In this document: positions 39,868-49,559 of the stretch, in pieces
How the letters are laid out: each line of letters opens with the position of its first letter
Position numbering within the stretch: the stretch's first letter is position 1
Made by a program: the position numbers and the translations under genes
Assembly: GCF_022539665.2 (NCBI RefSeq)
Contig: NC_081333.1
Location: forward strand, 1 to 64,000
Direction of reading: 5' to 3'
Length of the DNA stretch: 64,000 nt
From: Daphnia carinata
Taxonomy: Eukaryota > Arthropoda > Branchiopoda > Diplostraca > Daphniidae
The notes under the pieces: model-generated
What the model was told of the DNA's origin: nothing
The model's input: the letters and a program-made list of their open reading frames with translations, nothing else
The model's database searches: none

Positions 39868-41460
39868 GAGGGTAATCTTTCGGGGCTGAAGAGGACACTG
39901 GACAATGAGGATCGCCGCCGCAGCCACTCTAATATAGCCCAGGATCCTGAGGTGTTTAGTTAAAAATTCAGTATGTAACCATTTATTTTATTTTTTTTAT
40001 AAATAGATCTGGAAGGCCACATCTCCACCGAAGAGAACCGTTGGACAACGAGGGTTATCGGCAGTATCTTCTCCCAAAATTCCAATTCCAAGGTATTTAA
40101 AATATTTAAGTGCCTTACCATGTTCTATGTATTAATCTGTGTATAGGAGGGCTGGCAACACTACCGAGAAGGATTACTCGACGTCGGGGATCGCCGCCGA
40201 AGTCGCCAAGGATTGACAGGTATTACTTAAATAATTGTGATAAGTGTTTAATCGTGTTTTTTTTGTATTTAGGATGGTCTACATCACTAACGAGGTGGGC
40301 CACTAGACAACGAGGTTCGGTGTCGGAACCACCATGAATCGTCGCCCAAAATTGTGAAGTATTTAATCGAAAGCCTTAGGTTGAGAACTATGATTTTATT
40401 TTGTTTTTATGTATTTAGGAACGCTTCACCGCCATCGAAGAGGATGCTGGACATCGAGGATCGCCCCTAGAGTAAGAAGGTCGTCGCAATGGATGTTTCA
40501 GGTATGTTTTACACGTTGAAGTGTCTAACCATGTTTTATTTTATGTATTTAGGATGGTCCACATCTCCACCGAAGACGGTCGGCGAGGTTCGCCGACGGA
40601 GCCACCAGGATGGAGGCCCAAAATTGTCAAGTATATTGTTTAAAATTTTACCATTTTTTCACCATTAATTGATTGTTTTTTATGTGTATAGGAGGGCGTC
40701 ATCATCGCCGAAGAGGACCACTGGACAACGCGGTTCGCCGTCGGATTTACCAGGATCATCGCCCTAAATTTTCAAGTATTTAATTTAAAGTTTTAAGTTT
40801 TGCACTACTATTTTATTTAGTTTTTATGTATTTAGGAGGGCTTCACCACCATCGAAGAAGACCGTTTGGACTATGACGGTCACTGCCAAGATCTTAACTC
40901 AATATTGCAAGGTATTTGAAATTTTTAAGTGGCTTATCATGTTCTATGTATTTATCTGTGCCTAGGAGGGTTGGCAATACCACTGAGGAAGATTAGTGGA
41001 CATCGGGGATCGCCGCCGAAGTCGCCAAGGATTACCAGGTATTGCTTAATTAATTTAAAGGGTTTAATCGTGTTTTTTCTAATGTATTTAGAATGGTCCA
41101 CATCACCACTGAAGAGGGCCATTGGACAAAGAGGTATGCCATCGGAGCCACCAGAATTGTGGAGTATTCTATTGAACGTTTTAATTTCACGCTATGATTT
41201 TATTCTGTTTTTATGTACTTAGAAGGCCCCACCACCATCGAAGAGGATGCGGAAGGAACGAAGATCACCACTGGAGCAGCGAGATCGTCGCCATGGATGT
41301 TTCAGGTATTTGTTTTTCATGTGTAAATGTCTAACCATATTTTTTTAATGTATTTAGAAGGGTTCCGTCATCGCCGAAGAGGACCATTGGACGTCGTAGA
41401 TCGTCGTTGGAACAACTGGAATCGCTGCCTATCCTTGAGATTCACGCCCATTAGGTCGAC
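39868..41460 (+). repeat. Tandem array of about 12 exon/intron-like modules, left arm
   Basis: Each module has about 70-90 bp of GC-richer DNA with 'GAGGGC..CACCATCGAAGAGGA', then '..GGACAACGAGGTTCGCC..', flanked by tatttag on the left and cag or caa plus gtattt on the right, and separated by about 50-65 bp of AT-rich spacer ending in a pyrimidine tract and TTTTTATGTATTTAG. Module starts are near 39868, 40007, 40147, 40274, 40419, 40553, 40692, 40836, 40966, 41091, 41222 and 41359. One frame gives a recurring motif like S-x-x-S-P-P-K-R-T-x-G-Q-R-G-S-P-S-E-P-P. Several modules are 84 nt long and open in more than one frame. Others carry stops or indels, so the array is either decayed coding sequence or non-coding. 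Confidence 0.7.
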
Positions 41461-42333
41461 GGAAAAACGATGGTACGGTTGAGTATTGCCTAATTGGCAT
41501 TCGCCTACTTTATACCGTATTATTATTTGTGTATTTTCTAATGTGTTCCCCTTATCCTTTATTCCTTACCGTTAATTTCCCTTAAGCATTACGGCTTATT
41601 CTTTTAATTTTCATTGATCACGCAATTCACTACACCTGTACCCTACGGTTCATTCACGGTTTGTTTGCTTTTTTGCACCGGGTTGGGATTAGTGTATTAG
41701 GTGATGTAGTCCAGCTTACATTGGTTTCGTGCTTCAAGTATTTAGTTGGTGCAGGTTTACTAACACTAACTGCTTCTAAAACAAATAGAACAAAATTATA
41801 AATTTATTTTATCTCTGCATACTACTTTTGAGTTGTCTAGTGGTTTGAATGATACATGAATACAAAAATAATTAATCGCGTGCAATCGGGTTGCTAACCC
41901 TGATTTGATAACCTGATAAAAACGTGATGGGGCAGTAACCCTTCTAACCTGTCCCACAGACGAGAATGAACAACCCGATAAACAAGAAACCGGTTCAAGC
42001 GATTAAACGGAAATTATGTCATTGTCTATATTTAATAATCATCTCTTTAGCACTAGTAGGTAAGGAAAATTTAATTTGCATTTTGTAATTTTTTTGCTAG
42101 TGTTTGACTGAGTGAACTTGCAGTTGTATAAAGTTATTCAAGATAACTGAAATGGTAGCCCATAAATCAGAAGAATTTTATCTGACATCTTTCTTGCGTG
42201 AACCTGTTAAGAAAAAAACCTTGTTATATCAAAGGGCACCCAATGAAGAAATTGGCTTCATTAATGAATCAAATAGTTAACATTTGCCATTTGTATGTTA
42301 GTGTTAAAATTTGACTGCATTTTCTTTTCTTCA

Positions 42334-42431
42334 GACTCATTGATTCTAACAAACAGCCTGGTTGCAAACTTTTACCCATTTTGTTGCCATGAATGTATCT
42401 CTGATCCAGTCTTCAACACCCACAAATGCCA
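42334..42431 (+). pseudogene. Exon-like stretch with a Cys/His motif
   Basis: Between ttttcttttcttcag and a GTACACAG donor there is an open stretch of about 32 codons ending FCCHECISDPVFNTHKCQ. The C-x2-C...H-x2-C pattern could be a small zinc finger. It stands alone, and I cannot place it in a gene. Confidence 0.35.
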
Positions 42432-42654
42432 AGGTACACAGATATTTCTAAGCTGAGACTGTTAATCTGAAAAAAACAACTTGCAAACCAGCTTGTTCCC
42501 TTTATAAAAAACTTGCTTTAGTCAGGTAAACTTATTTGGATTGCAAGCAATTCAAGTAAATCATTAATTATCTTTAGATTCAAGTGTTATATTGCCTTCT
42601 ATTGGTTCCCTTTGTGGGAAACATGTGTTGTGTGTGAGTAAATGCAACCCTAAC

Positions 42655-43230
42655 AGTCTTGGAGATCACTTTTTTTTGTCAAGGAAATACAGGAAATTGG
42701 TATTGAAAAGGTCATTAACAGAAAGTTTTTGTATTTTAGCAGTTTATTCCTACATTTAACATCGTTGTTTAGAAATGCCATGGAATCAAAAAGCACTTGG
42801 CAAACAACAGTTTGATTGTTCTCGTACCTGTATTAGATGGAAATTACTTGTGCAATGGTACCAACCCATTCATGAAAACAATGTATTAGACAAAAATTTA
42901 TGATTGACTGGTCATAATCTGTGTAAATTTAATATATAATTCTTACAATTCAAGGTATTCAACCATGGAATGTTGACCTCTTTTCATTGAGCTTATCTTG
43001 GAGAGCTGCAGAAAAAGAATGGAACATTACCCTGCCAAACACCTGCTTCCTAATGGTAGTTTTAATTATTTGTTGTCACAAGATATATTCAGTCAATTCT
43101 TCGTAAACTGTTCTTTCTCACAGGTCAATGGCAGGGGGGGTCTTATTCACTGTCTGAAGAATTTAAGTTTAAACAAGATATTGCTTTTGATTACTTCTGC
43201 TGGTAACTTTTATATTGCTAGTTAAGATGT
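42655..43230 (+). pseudogene. Fourth, diverged copy of the 3.1-kb unit exons
   Basis: Matches 30735-31465 in order (gtcaaggaaatacaggaaat, the caatggtaccaacccatt stretch, agctgcagaaaaagaatgg, and the ORF at 42998-43225) but with many substitutions, a deletion of about 200 bp around 42985, and a run of seven Gs where the other copies have four. It lies 6 kb from the tandem copies and is clearly older. Confidence 0.75.
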
Positions 43231-43239
43231 GGCTTATAT

Positions 43240-44060
43240 TATGAAATTTTTCAATTGTATTGATAAGATTTTTTATGCTTAATAATTTCTATTTACATTC
43301 AGAGTAGCAGGTCAGTAATGTGCATTAACATACATGATTTCAGGATGAATACCAGCAATAATGAAACCTAGCAGACACAGTGAACGTACAGCATGGTACT
43401 GTAAATTTTTAAAATAATAAGTGGTACTTAACAATTTTCAATTCCTCATTTGATGCAGTTTGAAAGGCAGCCAGAGTAAACACTTCAGCACCTACTCACA
43501 CATGGACTGGTAAATAATTGTTCCTTAAAGTAATGGAATACTATTGGTAACAGTTTGATTTAATTAAGAATTAGTTTGCTAACATAGCTTTAGAACTAAT
43601 TAAATCGAAGTTGAGATATCCTCTTATTTTCTACAATTAAAGAAGATAATGAAGCTAGTTAGCATAAATTCATCTTACCTGATAGGCGAATCGATCGACG
43701 ATGGTGTTATAGTTGTGGTATATCTGTAGAGTTAAGACGTAAGAATTAAGAGTTAAGAATATTATTACCATAAATTCATTCACCATTAATTATTTTGTTT
43801 TTCATTTGTTTAGGAGGGCGCCATCATCGCCAAAGAGGGGCTACTGGACAACGTGGTTCACCGTCGGATCCACCAGGATTATCACCCAAAATTGTTAAGT
43901 ATTTAATCGAAAGTTGTAAGTTTTACTCTTGGCTTTTGAATTATGATTGTATTTGTTTTTATGTATTTAGGAGGGCCTTACCACTATCGAAGAGGGTGCT
44001 GGGTATCGATGATCGTCGTTGGAAAAACAAGATCGTCGGTATGGATGTTTCAGGTGATAA
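43240..44060 (+). repeat. Partial direct copy of the left-arm sequence with two modules
   Basis: 43243-43500 repeats 38638-38880, 43680-43720 repeats about 38910-38950 (gataggcgaatcgatcgacg), and 43814-44052 holds two exon-like modules of the same family. The arm was therefore duplicated in direct as well as inverted orientation. Confidence 0.7.
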
Positions 44061-44410
44061 ATCTGGTGATGGTTCAGACCTTTTAGTTGTGAATAGTAAA
44101 ATGTATAAGTTGACATTTAGATAGGAGTCTGTTACTATACATGGGTTTACATTAATCATAAAATGCGTTATAAATTTTTTTATATCAAGTAAAGAAACAT
44201 AGTAATTAACTGAAATGTAATGTGGGTTTTTTATTACAAAGGATGTGATAAATTTATTATTATTAAATAAATTATTATAAATTGAATAACGATCGTTCCA
44301 AATTCTTACTACACAAGAAAATAACATTGCACTTAAAAATATTAAAATTAACGAGTGCTATTTCGTTATTCATATTTGCATCATTGTACACATGATGTGA
44401 TTTCTTTATT

Positions 44411-44478
44411 TTGGGAGTCGATCCTGCGGCCTTTAGCGTTCCATCCCGATACTCTACACATGAGTCATCTTCGACATC
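44411..44478 (-). pseudogene. tRNA-like module 1, left
   Basis: On the minus strand: an A-box-like tgactcatgtgtagagta and a B-box-like ggatcgactcc about 50 bp apart. The acceptor stem does not pair convincingly. Mirrors 46321-46388. Confidence 0.5.
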
Positions 44479-44553
44479 TAAAATTTTGACGTATCTATAA
44501 GCGTACACCGTTATCCTAAGTTAAATACGAGCACAGAAAGAGCTGCTATTTTA

Positions 44554-44626
44554 TCCATCAATGGCTCAGTGGTAGAGTACTGACTTCGTATGTCAAAGGT
44601 CCTTGGTTCGACTCCGAGGATAAGCG
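44554..44626 (+). pseudogene. tRNA-like module 2, left (Thr-like)
   Basis: A-box tggctcagtggtagagta and a perfect B-box ggttcgactcc (44605-44615). The D stem pairs (GCTC/GAGT, one wobble), the T stem pairs over five positions, and the anticodon arm has four of five pairs with the loop TTCGTAT, giving CGT (Thr). The acceptor stem fails, so this is a pseudogene or SINE head, not a working tRNA. Confidence 0.6.
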
Positions 44627-44702
44627 TGGTGTAAATTAATGTGCAGAAAAGTCTTATATTATTTGAAATACAATATTCATATAACTATCATTACAATCTC
44701 CA

Positions 44703-44772
44703 CCAACTTGGAGTTGAACGCTCATCGCTTCAGTTGCAACACTGCTCCTCTACCACTGAGCTACCATTGACA
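44703..44772 (-). pseudogene. tRNA-like module 3, left (Ala-like)
   Basis: Minus strand: A-box tagctcagtggtagagga and B-box gttcaactcc. The anticodon-like loop reads GTTGCAA, giving TGC (Ala). Stem pairing is partial. Mirrors 45976-46046. Confidence 0.55.
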
Positions 44773-44850
44773 CATTACATCTCAATGACTATTCCAAGCC
44801 ACTAAATTAACTACCTCCAAACTAGCATACGTAAAATGGCCCTAAAAATC

Positions 44851-44919
44851 GAAATGATGTTAAAATGTAAAGTACTTGCGTCTGAATTCTTAGAGCTGTG
44901 GTTCAAATCCTAGACAAAC
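44851..44919 (+). pseudogene. tRNA-like module 4, left
   Basis: Ends with the B-box-like gtggttcaaatcctag; the A-box end is eroded (taaaatgtaaagtacttg). Recognised chiefly by its better preserved mirror at 45821-45891. Confidence 0.45.
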
Positions 44920-44949
44920 CAAAAAGAATAATGCAATTCGGAATCAATG

Positions 44950-45011
44950 GTTCGATTCAATGGTAGCAGTTGCCCTTACTCTAGTGTGAGATATGTGATT
45001 CAACTCCCACA
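44950..45011 (+). pseudogene. tRNA-like module 5, left
   Basis: attcaatggtagcagttgcc, then a B-box-like tgattcaactcccaca. Shorter than a full tRNA. Mirrors 45718-45785. Confidence 0.45.
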
Positions 45012-45253
45012 GCAACAACCTGAACGGTAAATGAACTTTAGAGGAAGATCAAGGTGGAACATAACTGAAAGGTACGGTAACCTTGATGGTAAATGACCTT
45101 CGAGATCTAAAAAAGTTTAATGGTAAAGTAAGTAACCTTCAGAGGAAAAGTAAAGGACGAACGTAGACGCTGAAGGTTAGGTGTTTGCCCTTGAAAGTTT
45201 TGAAGGTCGAATATTTGACCTTGAAAATTTTGAAGGTCGAATATTCGACCTTG
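45012..45253. other. Left flank of the palindrome centre, short ACCTT/AAGGT repeats
   Basis: Imperfect short repeats of the type gtaaatgaccttcgag, and three copies of ttgaaggtcgaata/ttcgaccttga that form small hairpins immediately before the GGGATAT tract. A comparable but less regular set (gaccttcg, accttcgccgaaggt) lies at 45625-45700. Confidence 0.6.
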
Positions 45254-45545
45254 AGATATGGGATCCGGGATCCGGGATGTGGGATATGGGATCCGGGATA
45301 TGGGATATGGGATATGGGATATGGGATATGGGATATGGGATATGGGATATGGGATATGGGATATGGGATATGGGATATGGGATATGGGATATGGGATATG
45401 GGATATGGGATATGGGATATGGGATATGGGATATGGGATATGGGATATGGGATATGGGATATGGGATATGGGATATGGGATATGGGATATGGGATATGGG
45501 ATATGGGATATGGGATATAGGATATGGAATTCGGGATTTAGGATC
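45254..45545 (+). repeat. (GGGATAT)n minisatellite at the palindrome centre
   Basis: About 33 nearly perfect heptamers (45300-45520) with degenerate ends (gggatccgggatc on the left, ggatataggatatgg on the right). GGG every seven bases with 4-nt loops is a textbook G-quadruplex spacing. All three frames on each strand are open by composition, which explains the overlapping repetitive ORFs here (WDMGYGI and SHIPYPI repeats); they are not genes. Confidence 0.95.
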
Positions 45546-45717
45546 CCACATCTCAAAAAAATTTAAGTTAAACTCTCACGTTGGAGGTCATCTGTTAGGG
45601 TTATAATTTTGTTGATAGACATTTGGACTTGACCTTCGTCATGGTTACATTACCTTTGGCTTAATCTTGGCTTTTACCTTCGCCGAAGGTTATTTGCCGG
45701 TACGATACGGTCATTTA

Positions 45718-45785
45718 CTGTGGGACTTGAACCACATACGTCGTGTAACTCACTTTGAGTAGGGCAGCAGCTGCCATTGAATGGT
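45718..45785 (-). pseudogene. tRNA-like module 5, right
   Basis: Minus strand: attcaatggcagctgctgcc, then the B-box-like gtggttcaagtcccaca. Confidence 0.5.
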
Positions 45786-45820
45786 ATTATTTAATTCGGT
45801 TTTCAATTAGTTACATTGGT

Positions 45821-45891
45821 TGGTCTGGGATTTGAACCACAGTACAATGTATTCAAACGCAAGCACTTTACCGTTGTGCCATGACTTGCTT
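45821..45891 (-). pseudogene. tRNA-like module 4, right
   Basis: Minus strand: catggcacaacggtaaagtg (A-box-like), then gtggttcaaatcccagacc (B-box). The best preserved member of pair 4. Confidence 0.55.
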
Positions 45892-45975
45892 GTAATCAAC
45901 ATTTCGATTTTTAGTGCCATTTTACATATGCTACCTTGGCGATAGTTAATTTAGTGTATTGGAGGAGTAATAATA

Positions 45976-46046
45976 ATGTCAACGGTAGCTCAATGGTAGA
46001 GGAGCAGCATTGTAACTGAAAGGTTGAGAGTTCAACTCCCAGTAGG
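45976..46046 (+). pseudogene. tRNA-like module 3, right
   Basis: ggtagctcaatggtagagga (A-box) and gagttcaactcccag (B-box). The anticodon-like triplet reads TGT in this copy against TGC in the mirrored copy. Confidence 0.55.
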
Positions 46047-46155
46047 TTAGGTTTTACACTGAAGTACGTAAACTTGAAAATGATTTTTTATAATTTTCTA
46101 TCCAGGGGAATTCAACAGTTTCACATGGTACAAATTACGAATTATTAACATCATA

Positions 46156-46226
46156 CCTACCTCGGACTCGAACCAAGGACCTTTGAAATACCAAGTCAGT
46201 ACTCTACCACTGAGCCATTGATGGTT
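46156..46226 (-). pseudogene. tRNA-like module 2, right (Thr-like)
   Basis: Minus strand: atggctcagtggtagagtac and B-box ggttcgagtcc. The anticodon-like loop TTGGTAT gives GGT (Thr). The mirror at 44554-44626 has CGT. Stems are partly broken. Confidence 0.6.
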
Positions 46227-46320
46227 ATTCATCATAAAAAAACATTCGTGCAGCTCCATTTGTGTGCTCGTATTTCACTTAGGTTAACACTGTATGCTAA
46301 TCAATACGTCAAATTTGTAA

Positions 46321-46388
46321 ATGTCGATGGTGGCACATATGTAGAGTATCGGCATGGGAAGCTATAGGCCGTAGGATCGAGTCCGAAA
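46321..46388 (+). pseudogene. tRNA-like module 1, right
   Basis: ggtggcacatatgtagagta (A-box-like) and aggatcgagtccg (B-box-like), the mirror of 44411-44478. Confidence 0.5.
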
Positions 46389-46395
46389 ACCAAAA

Positions 46396-47389
46396 ATTTG
46401 ACGCCATGTATGACATGATGTAAATGTAAATAACGTAATAGCATTGTAAATGGTTTTGTAAATATTGATACGTGCAGTAATATTTTTTGACATAATGCAG
46501 CAATTAGTTATTTATTTGCAGTTTCCAGATAAATTTATCACAACCATTGTTATAATAACCACGTTACATTATTTCAATTAAATATTATGTATAAATTACT
46601 GAACTTCTTACAGTATATTTTTATGACGAATTTTATGGTTAAAATAAACCCATCTATCTCCACTTTCTGAATAGCGGCTTATTAGGAAAAGCTTATTATT
46701 GCTTTGTTTTTTTACGTATTATTTTTATTCCGCGGGGTATCATATATTTTCCGTGGGCTGGTGTATTAAGTAAACCCAATCGGAAAGGAATATTAAAGGA
46801 ATATGAATACAACCTATCACGTAAATCAAAATAAGAAAACTAAACCAGTATACTTTTCCCCAGACTTACAACACTATAATCCCTTATTGAATTATCAATC
46901 CGCATTTTTTGAAACATACTTCATTGCCTAGCCTTTAACTACGCACTTGTAATGTTTTCCCAACGCTCTATCTTATAGGCTATTGGTGTTAGATCATCTC
47001 TCCTTCACTTACCATTTCTTCAAATTCATGGCAATATATCTCATTCTCCCACATTCCAATGCCCAGTTCATTCAATGACTGTTATTCTGGTCTATCTGTA
47101 AAAAAGCATTAATCACATCAATACATAACATTTCCAACAATATTTGGGCAATAAATGTACGTCTGCTGATATGTTGAACCTATTACACGAAGCTAAATTC
47201 CAGATGTGCTGCAATCTAATTTGTATAGTTAAGCCAGGTTTACCAAGTGTTAATCCGCCTCATTCGTGTTATCGAATACCATCGCGATTCTTTAACTACA
47301 TTCAGAATAGCAACATAGTACCATGAATAAAACCTATTTTTAAAAAAAAAGGTTTAAAAAATCGTGTCCGTAATTTTTGTTTTTTACTG
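46396..47389. other. AT-rich spacer right of the inner arm
   Basis: No inverted or direct counterpart noticed, no splice-bounded open stretch, and only short random ORFs. Confidence 0.5.
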
Positions 47390-48780
47390 AGAGGTTGAGG
47401 TTGAGTAGGTCAGTCCTTCTGCACATTAAATTGGATTGAAATTCTTCTGATTCCTCGACAAAATAGTCAAGGTGGCCGGCCATCCATTGATCGTCACAAG
47501 GCTGTAGTGTTTGGCCACGATGCGGACATTATATACAACAAGACGTATTCGGTAACATTCCACTTTTTCTCGCCATCCTCATTAACTTATGTAAAAAGAA
47601 CTTACTTGTACATTTTTCTCTATTATAGATGTGATTTACTGCACTGACCTATGTTAATGATATCAGTTGCCGGGATGGGGGTCTCTCCCTTCGCCATACT
47701 AGTTGGTACTATTGACAGCGTGTCAGCGAAACATCACTTCGACAACAACCAACAATTGCAGAAACTCTTTCTCCTGGATCACTGTTGTGTTGTACATGGC
47801 TTGATTATGTTAACAAATGTAGAGATATAATACCTGTTCTTGTCAACATCTATCAGGAATCTACACAACGATGAATAATTCACCAACATTTCCTCTCCAC
47901 CTTCCCACGCTTAATAAGACGGATGGAACAATGTTAAAGTATTCCTACATGAAAATATTCAATTTAAGACTGAGCACATCTTTCTCTAAAAACAAATCTG
48001 ACACTTATCTTTTTCAAACTGATCTGAGTGCAGATGCAGAAGAAACAATCTCATTCGTTTCAAGATAAGCTCCACCTGTTCACTGGTATTAGAACATAAG
48101 AATTGCATGACAGAATTATTTGGCATTAAAACCAAAATTAATAAGTCTTACATTTTCTAGCTTTTCCATAGAATCAATGGTCTTGAACAGAAGTTCATGG
48201 AGAATGTCTGCAGCTTCAGCAACTTTACCCTATTTCTCTTGTATTATGACAACAAAATATGTATCAGCCTCGATCCACTCCAACATAATGCGAAAATAAA
48301 ATATTTTATGTAAAAAAGAATAACAAAAACAAAGACCAAATTCATGTGCACCTTTCTATCAGGAACAGTTCTGAGTGTCAAATCCAGTAATCACAGATTA
48401 GTACATTCGTATCCACAACTCATGACAGGGTGGAGGTCTCTCCCATTCGCCATACTAGTTGGTACTATTAGACCCGAAGCTTTTAGCTTGCTCCATCATT
48501 AGTTCTACCTTAGGGTATTTTCTTGATAAGGTGCCACTTCTTAATTCCGAAACTGATCTGCACAATCGGTTCCAAGATGCACCTTGCTGAAATGGTATCT
48601 ACCTGTAAGCAAAGCATAGGATCAAGTAAGATACAAAAAGATACAGAAATTCAACTCACAGGTCTTGTATGTTTTTCAAAATCAAGGAGAATTTCTATGA
48701 CTTCGTTTAAATTCTCTTCTGTGGTCAAGGCTTTACAGGTTGGTGTCCTGTCGTCGCCATGTTTAACTATAATCCCCTTT
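47390..48780 (-). pseudogene. 26S proteasome subunit Rpn5/PSMD12, decayed gene copy
   Basis: Read on the minus strand, pieces appear in protein order. 48731-48661 encodes LTTEENLNEVIEILLDFEK and ends in GTGAGT. 48602-48511 (after tgcttacag) encodes VDTISARCILEPIVQ and continues to IKKWHLIKKIP, then stop. 48230-48150 encodes GKVAEAADILHELLFKT and SMEKLEN. 48066-48004 encodes LKRMRLFLLHLHSDQ. About 47590-47430 encodes NEDGEKKWN, then NVRIVAKHYS, then ESEEFQSNL. These correspond to the N-terminal helical repeats, the central region and the start of the PCI domain of Rpn5, a lid subunit of the 26S proteasome. Frame changes, stops and missing segments make it non-functional. Splice-like borders argue for DNA-level duplication, not retroposition. 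It lies inside the palindrome's right spacer. Confidence 0.75.
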
Positions 48781-49077
48781 AATTTTAACGATGCGACGCT
48801 CGTGAGTGGTCTTTGAAGCTGTCATATCTTTGCGTTCGCTACACGTCTTCAAGATTCTGAAGTTACCAAAGCTAGATTAAATGCCAAATAAAACTTCGCC
48901 AAAATGAAATTATCAAATATATATACCGGTATTTCTGGTTTGCTTACAAACTTTCTGCGCATACAACACTGAGCTTCATGTGCACTTGTGCAGACATGTA
49001 AGACAGCGTTGCAAAGCATCGAATTGGTAAAAGGAAACGGGAAGGTTAAGGAAGAAAGACTAGGGTCAGATTCACAG
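48781..49077. other. Spacer before the right outer arm
   Basis: AT-rich with one polypyrimidine stretch and no recognised feature. A direct duplication outside this entry, ttcgccatactagttggtac at about 47693 and 48450, flanks parts of the Rpn5 pseudogene. Confidence 0.4.
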
Positions 49078-49559
49078 CCCCGCTTCGATCGGGTCGGGTT
49101 TTGTTAAGCGGGTTGTTCATTTCCGATTATGGGGCAGGTTAAACGGGTTATTACCCCATCATGTTTTTACCGGGTTGTCAATCATCGTACGCTAACCGAT
49201 CACAAGCAATTGTTTTAGTATTCCTATTTTTCAAGTCAACATTCAATATTCAAAATACAACAGTAAGTTATTTTGTTTTACTTTTCTTTTAAAAGCAGTT
49301 AGTGTTTTGCAAACCTGCAGCAAACAAATACTTGACTTGTAACCTATGTAAGTAGGGGCTACATTACCTAAACCACTAATCCCAACCCGGTGCATTAAGT
49401 CGAATACAAGCCGTGAACGATCCGTGCAGTGCAGGTGTAGTGAAATTGTGTGCTCAGTGAAAGATAAAATCATAAGCAATAATGCTGTGAGGGAAAATAA
49501 TGGGAGGGAAAAAGGAACGAAGCATCTATCAATCAAACAAATCACAATACGAAATAAAG

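Larger units (their letters stand above)
37480..42005 (+). repeat. Left outer arm of a large imperfect palindrome
   Basis: This arm reads as the reverse complement of 49078-53440, with substitutions and indels. Anchors: 38045 (acaggctgaccagaa) against 53101; 38911 (gacaggcgaatcgatcgacg) against about 52040; 39075-39120 against about 51830-51870; the module array 39868-41450 against 51000-49560; and 41895-41960 (gataaaaacgtgatggggca) against about 49130-49175. Midpoints of these pairs fall at about 45.4-45.6 kb. Arm identity is roughly 75-85% by eye, so the duplication is old. Confidence 0.85.
42006..44404. other. Left spacer of the palindrome
   Basis: No inverted counterpart is seen between the inner and outer right arms. 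It holds an exon-like stretch (about 42334-42431), a fourth diverged copy of the 3.1-kb unit exons (42655-43230), and an extra, partial copy of the arm sequence with two modules (43240-44060). Confidence 0.6.
44405..45010 (+). repeat. Left inner palindrome arm with five tRNA-like modules
   Basis: Mirror image of 45718-46395. Five tRNA-like units appear in the order 1(-), 2(+), 3(-), 4(+), 5(+), and the right arm has 5(-), 4(-), 3(+), 2(-), 1(+). Each unit keeps at least one of the pol III A-box and B-box signals. Confidence 0.8.
45718..46395 (-). repeat. Right inner palindrome arm with five tRNA-like modules
   Basis: Reverse-complement counterpart of 44405-45010, containing modules 5, 4, 3, 2, 1 in inverted order and strand. 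The module pairs are diverged by substitution but keep order and approximate spacing. Confidence 0.8.

Noticed and set aside
44554-44626. Functional tRNA-Thr gene
   Set aside because: D, anticodon and T arms nearly fit, but the acceptor stem does not pair at the correct spacing.
45254-45545. Interstitial telomere tract
   Set aside because: GGGATAT is not the arthropod TTAGG repeat, and it sits at a palindrome centre without telomere-like flanks.
45107-45606. Five long repetitive ORFs on both strands
   Set aside because: A stop-free heptamer is open in all frames; these are composition artefacts of (GGGATAT)n.
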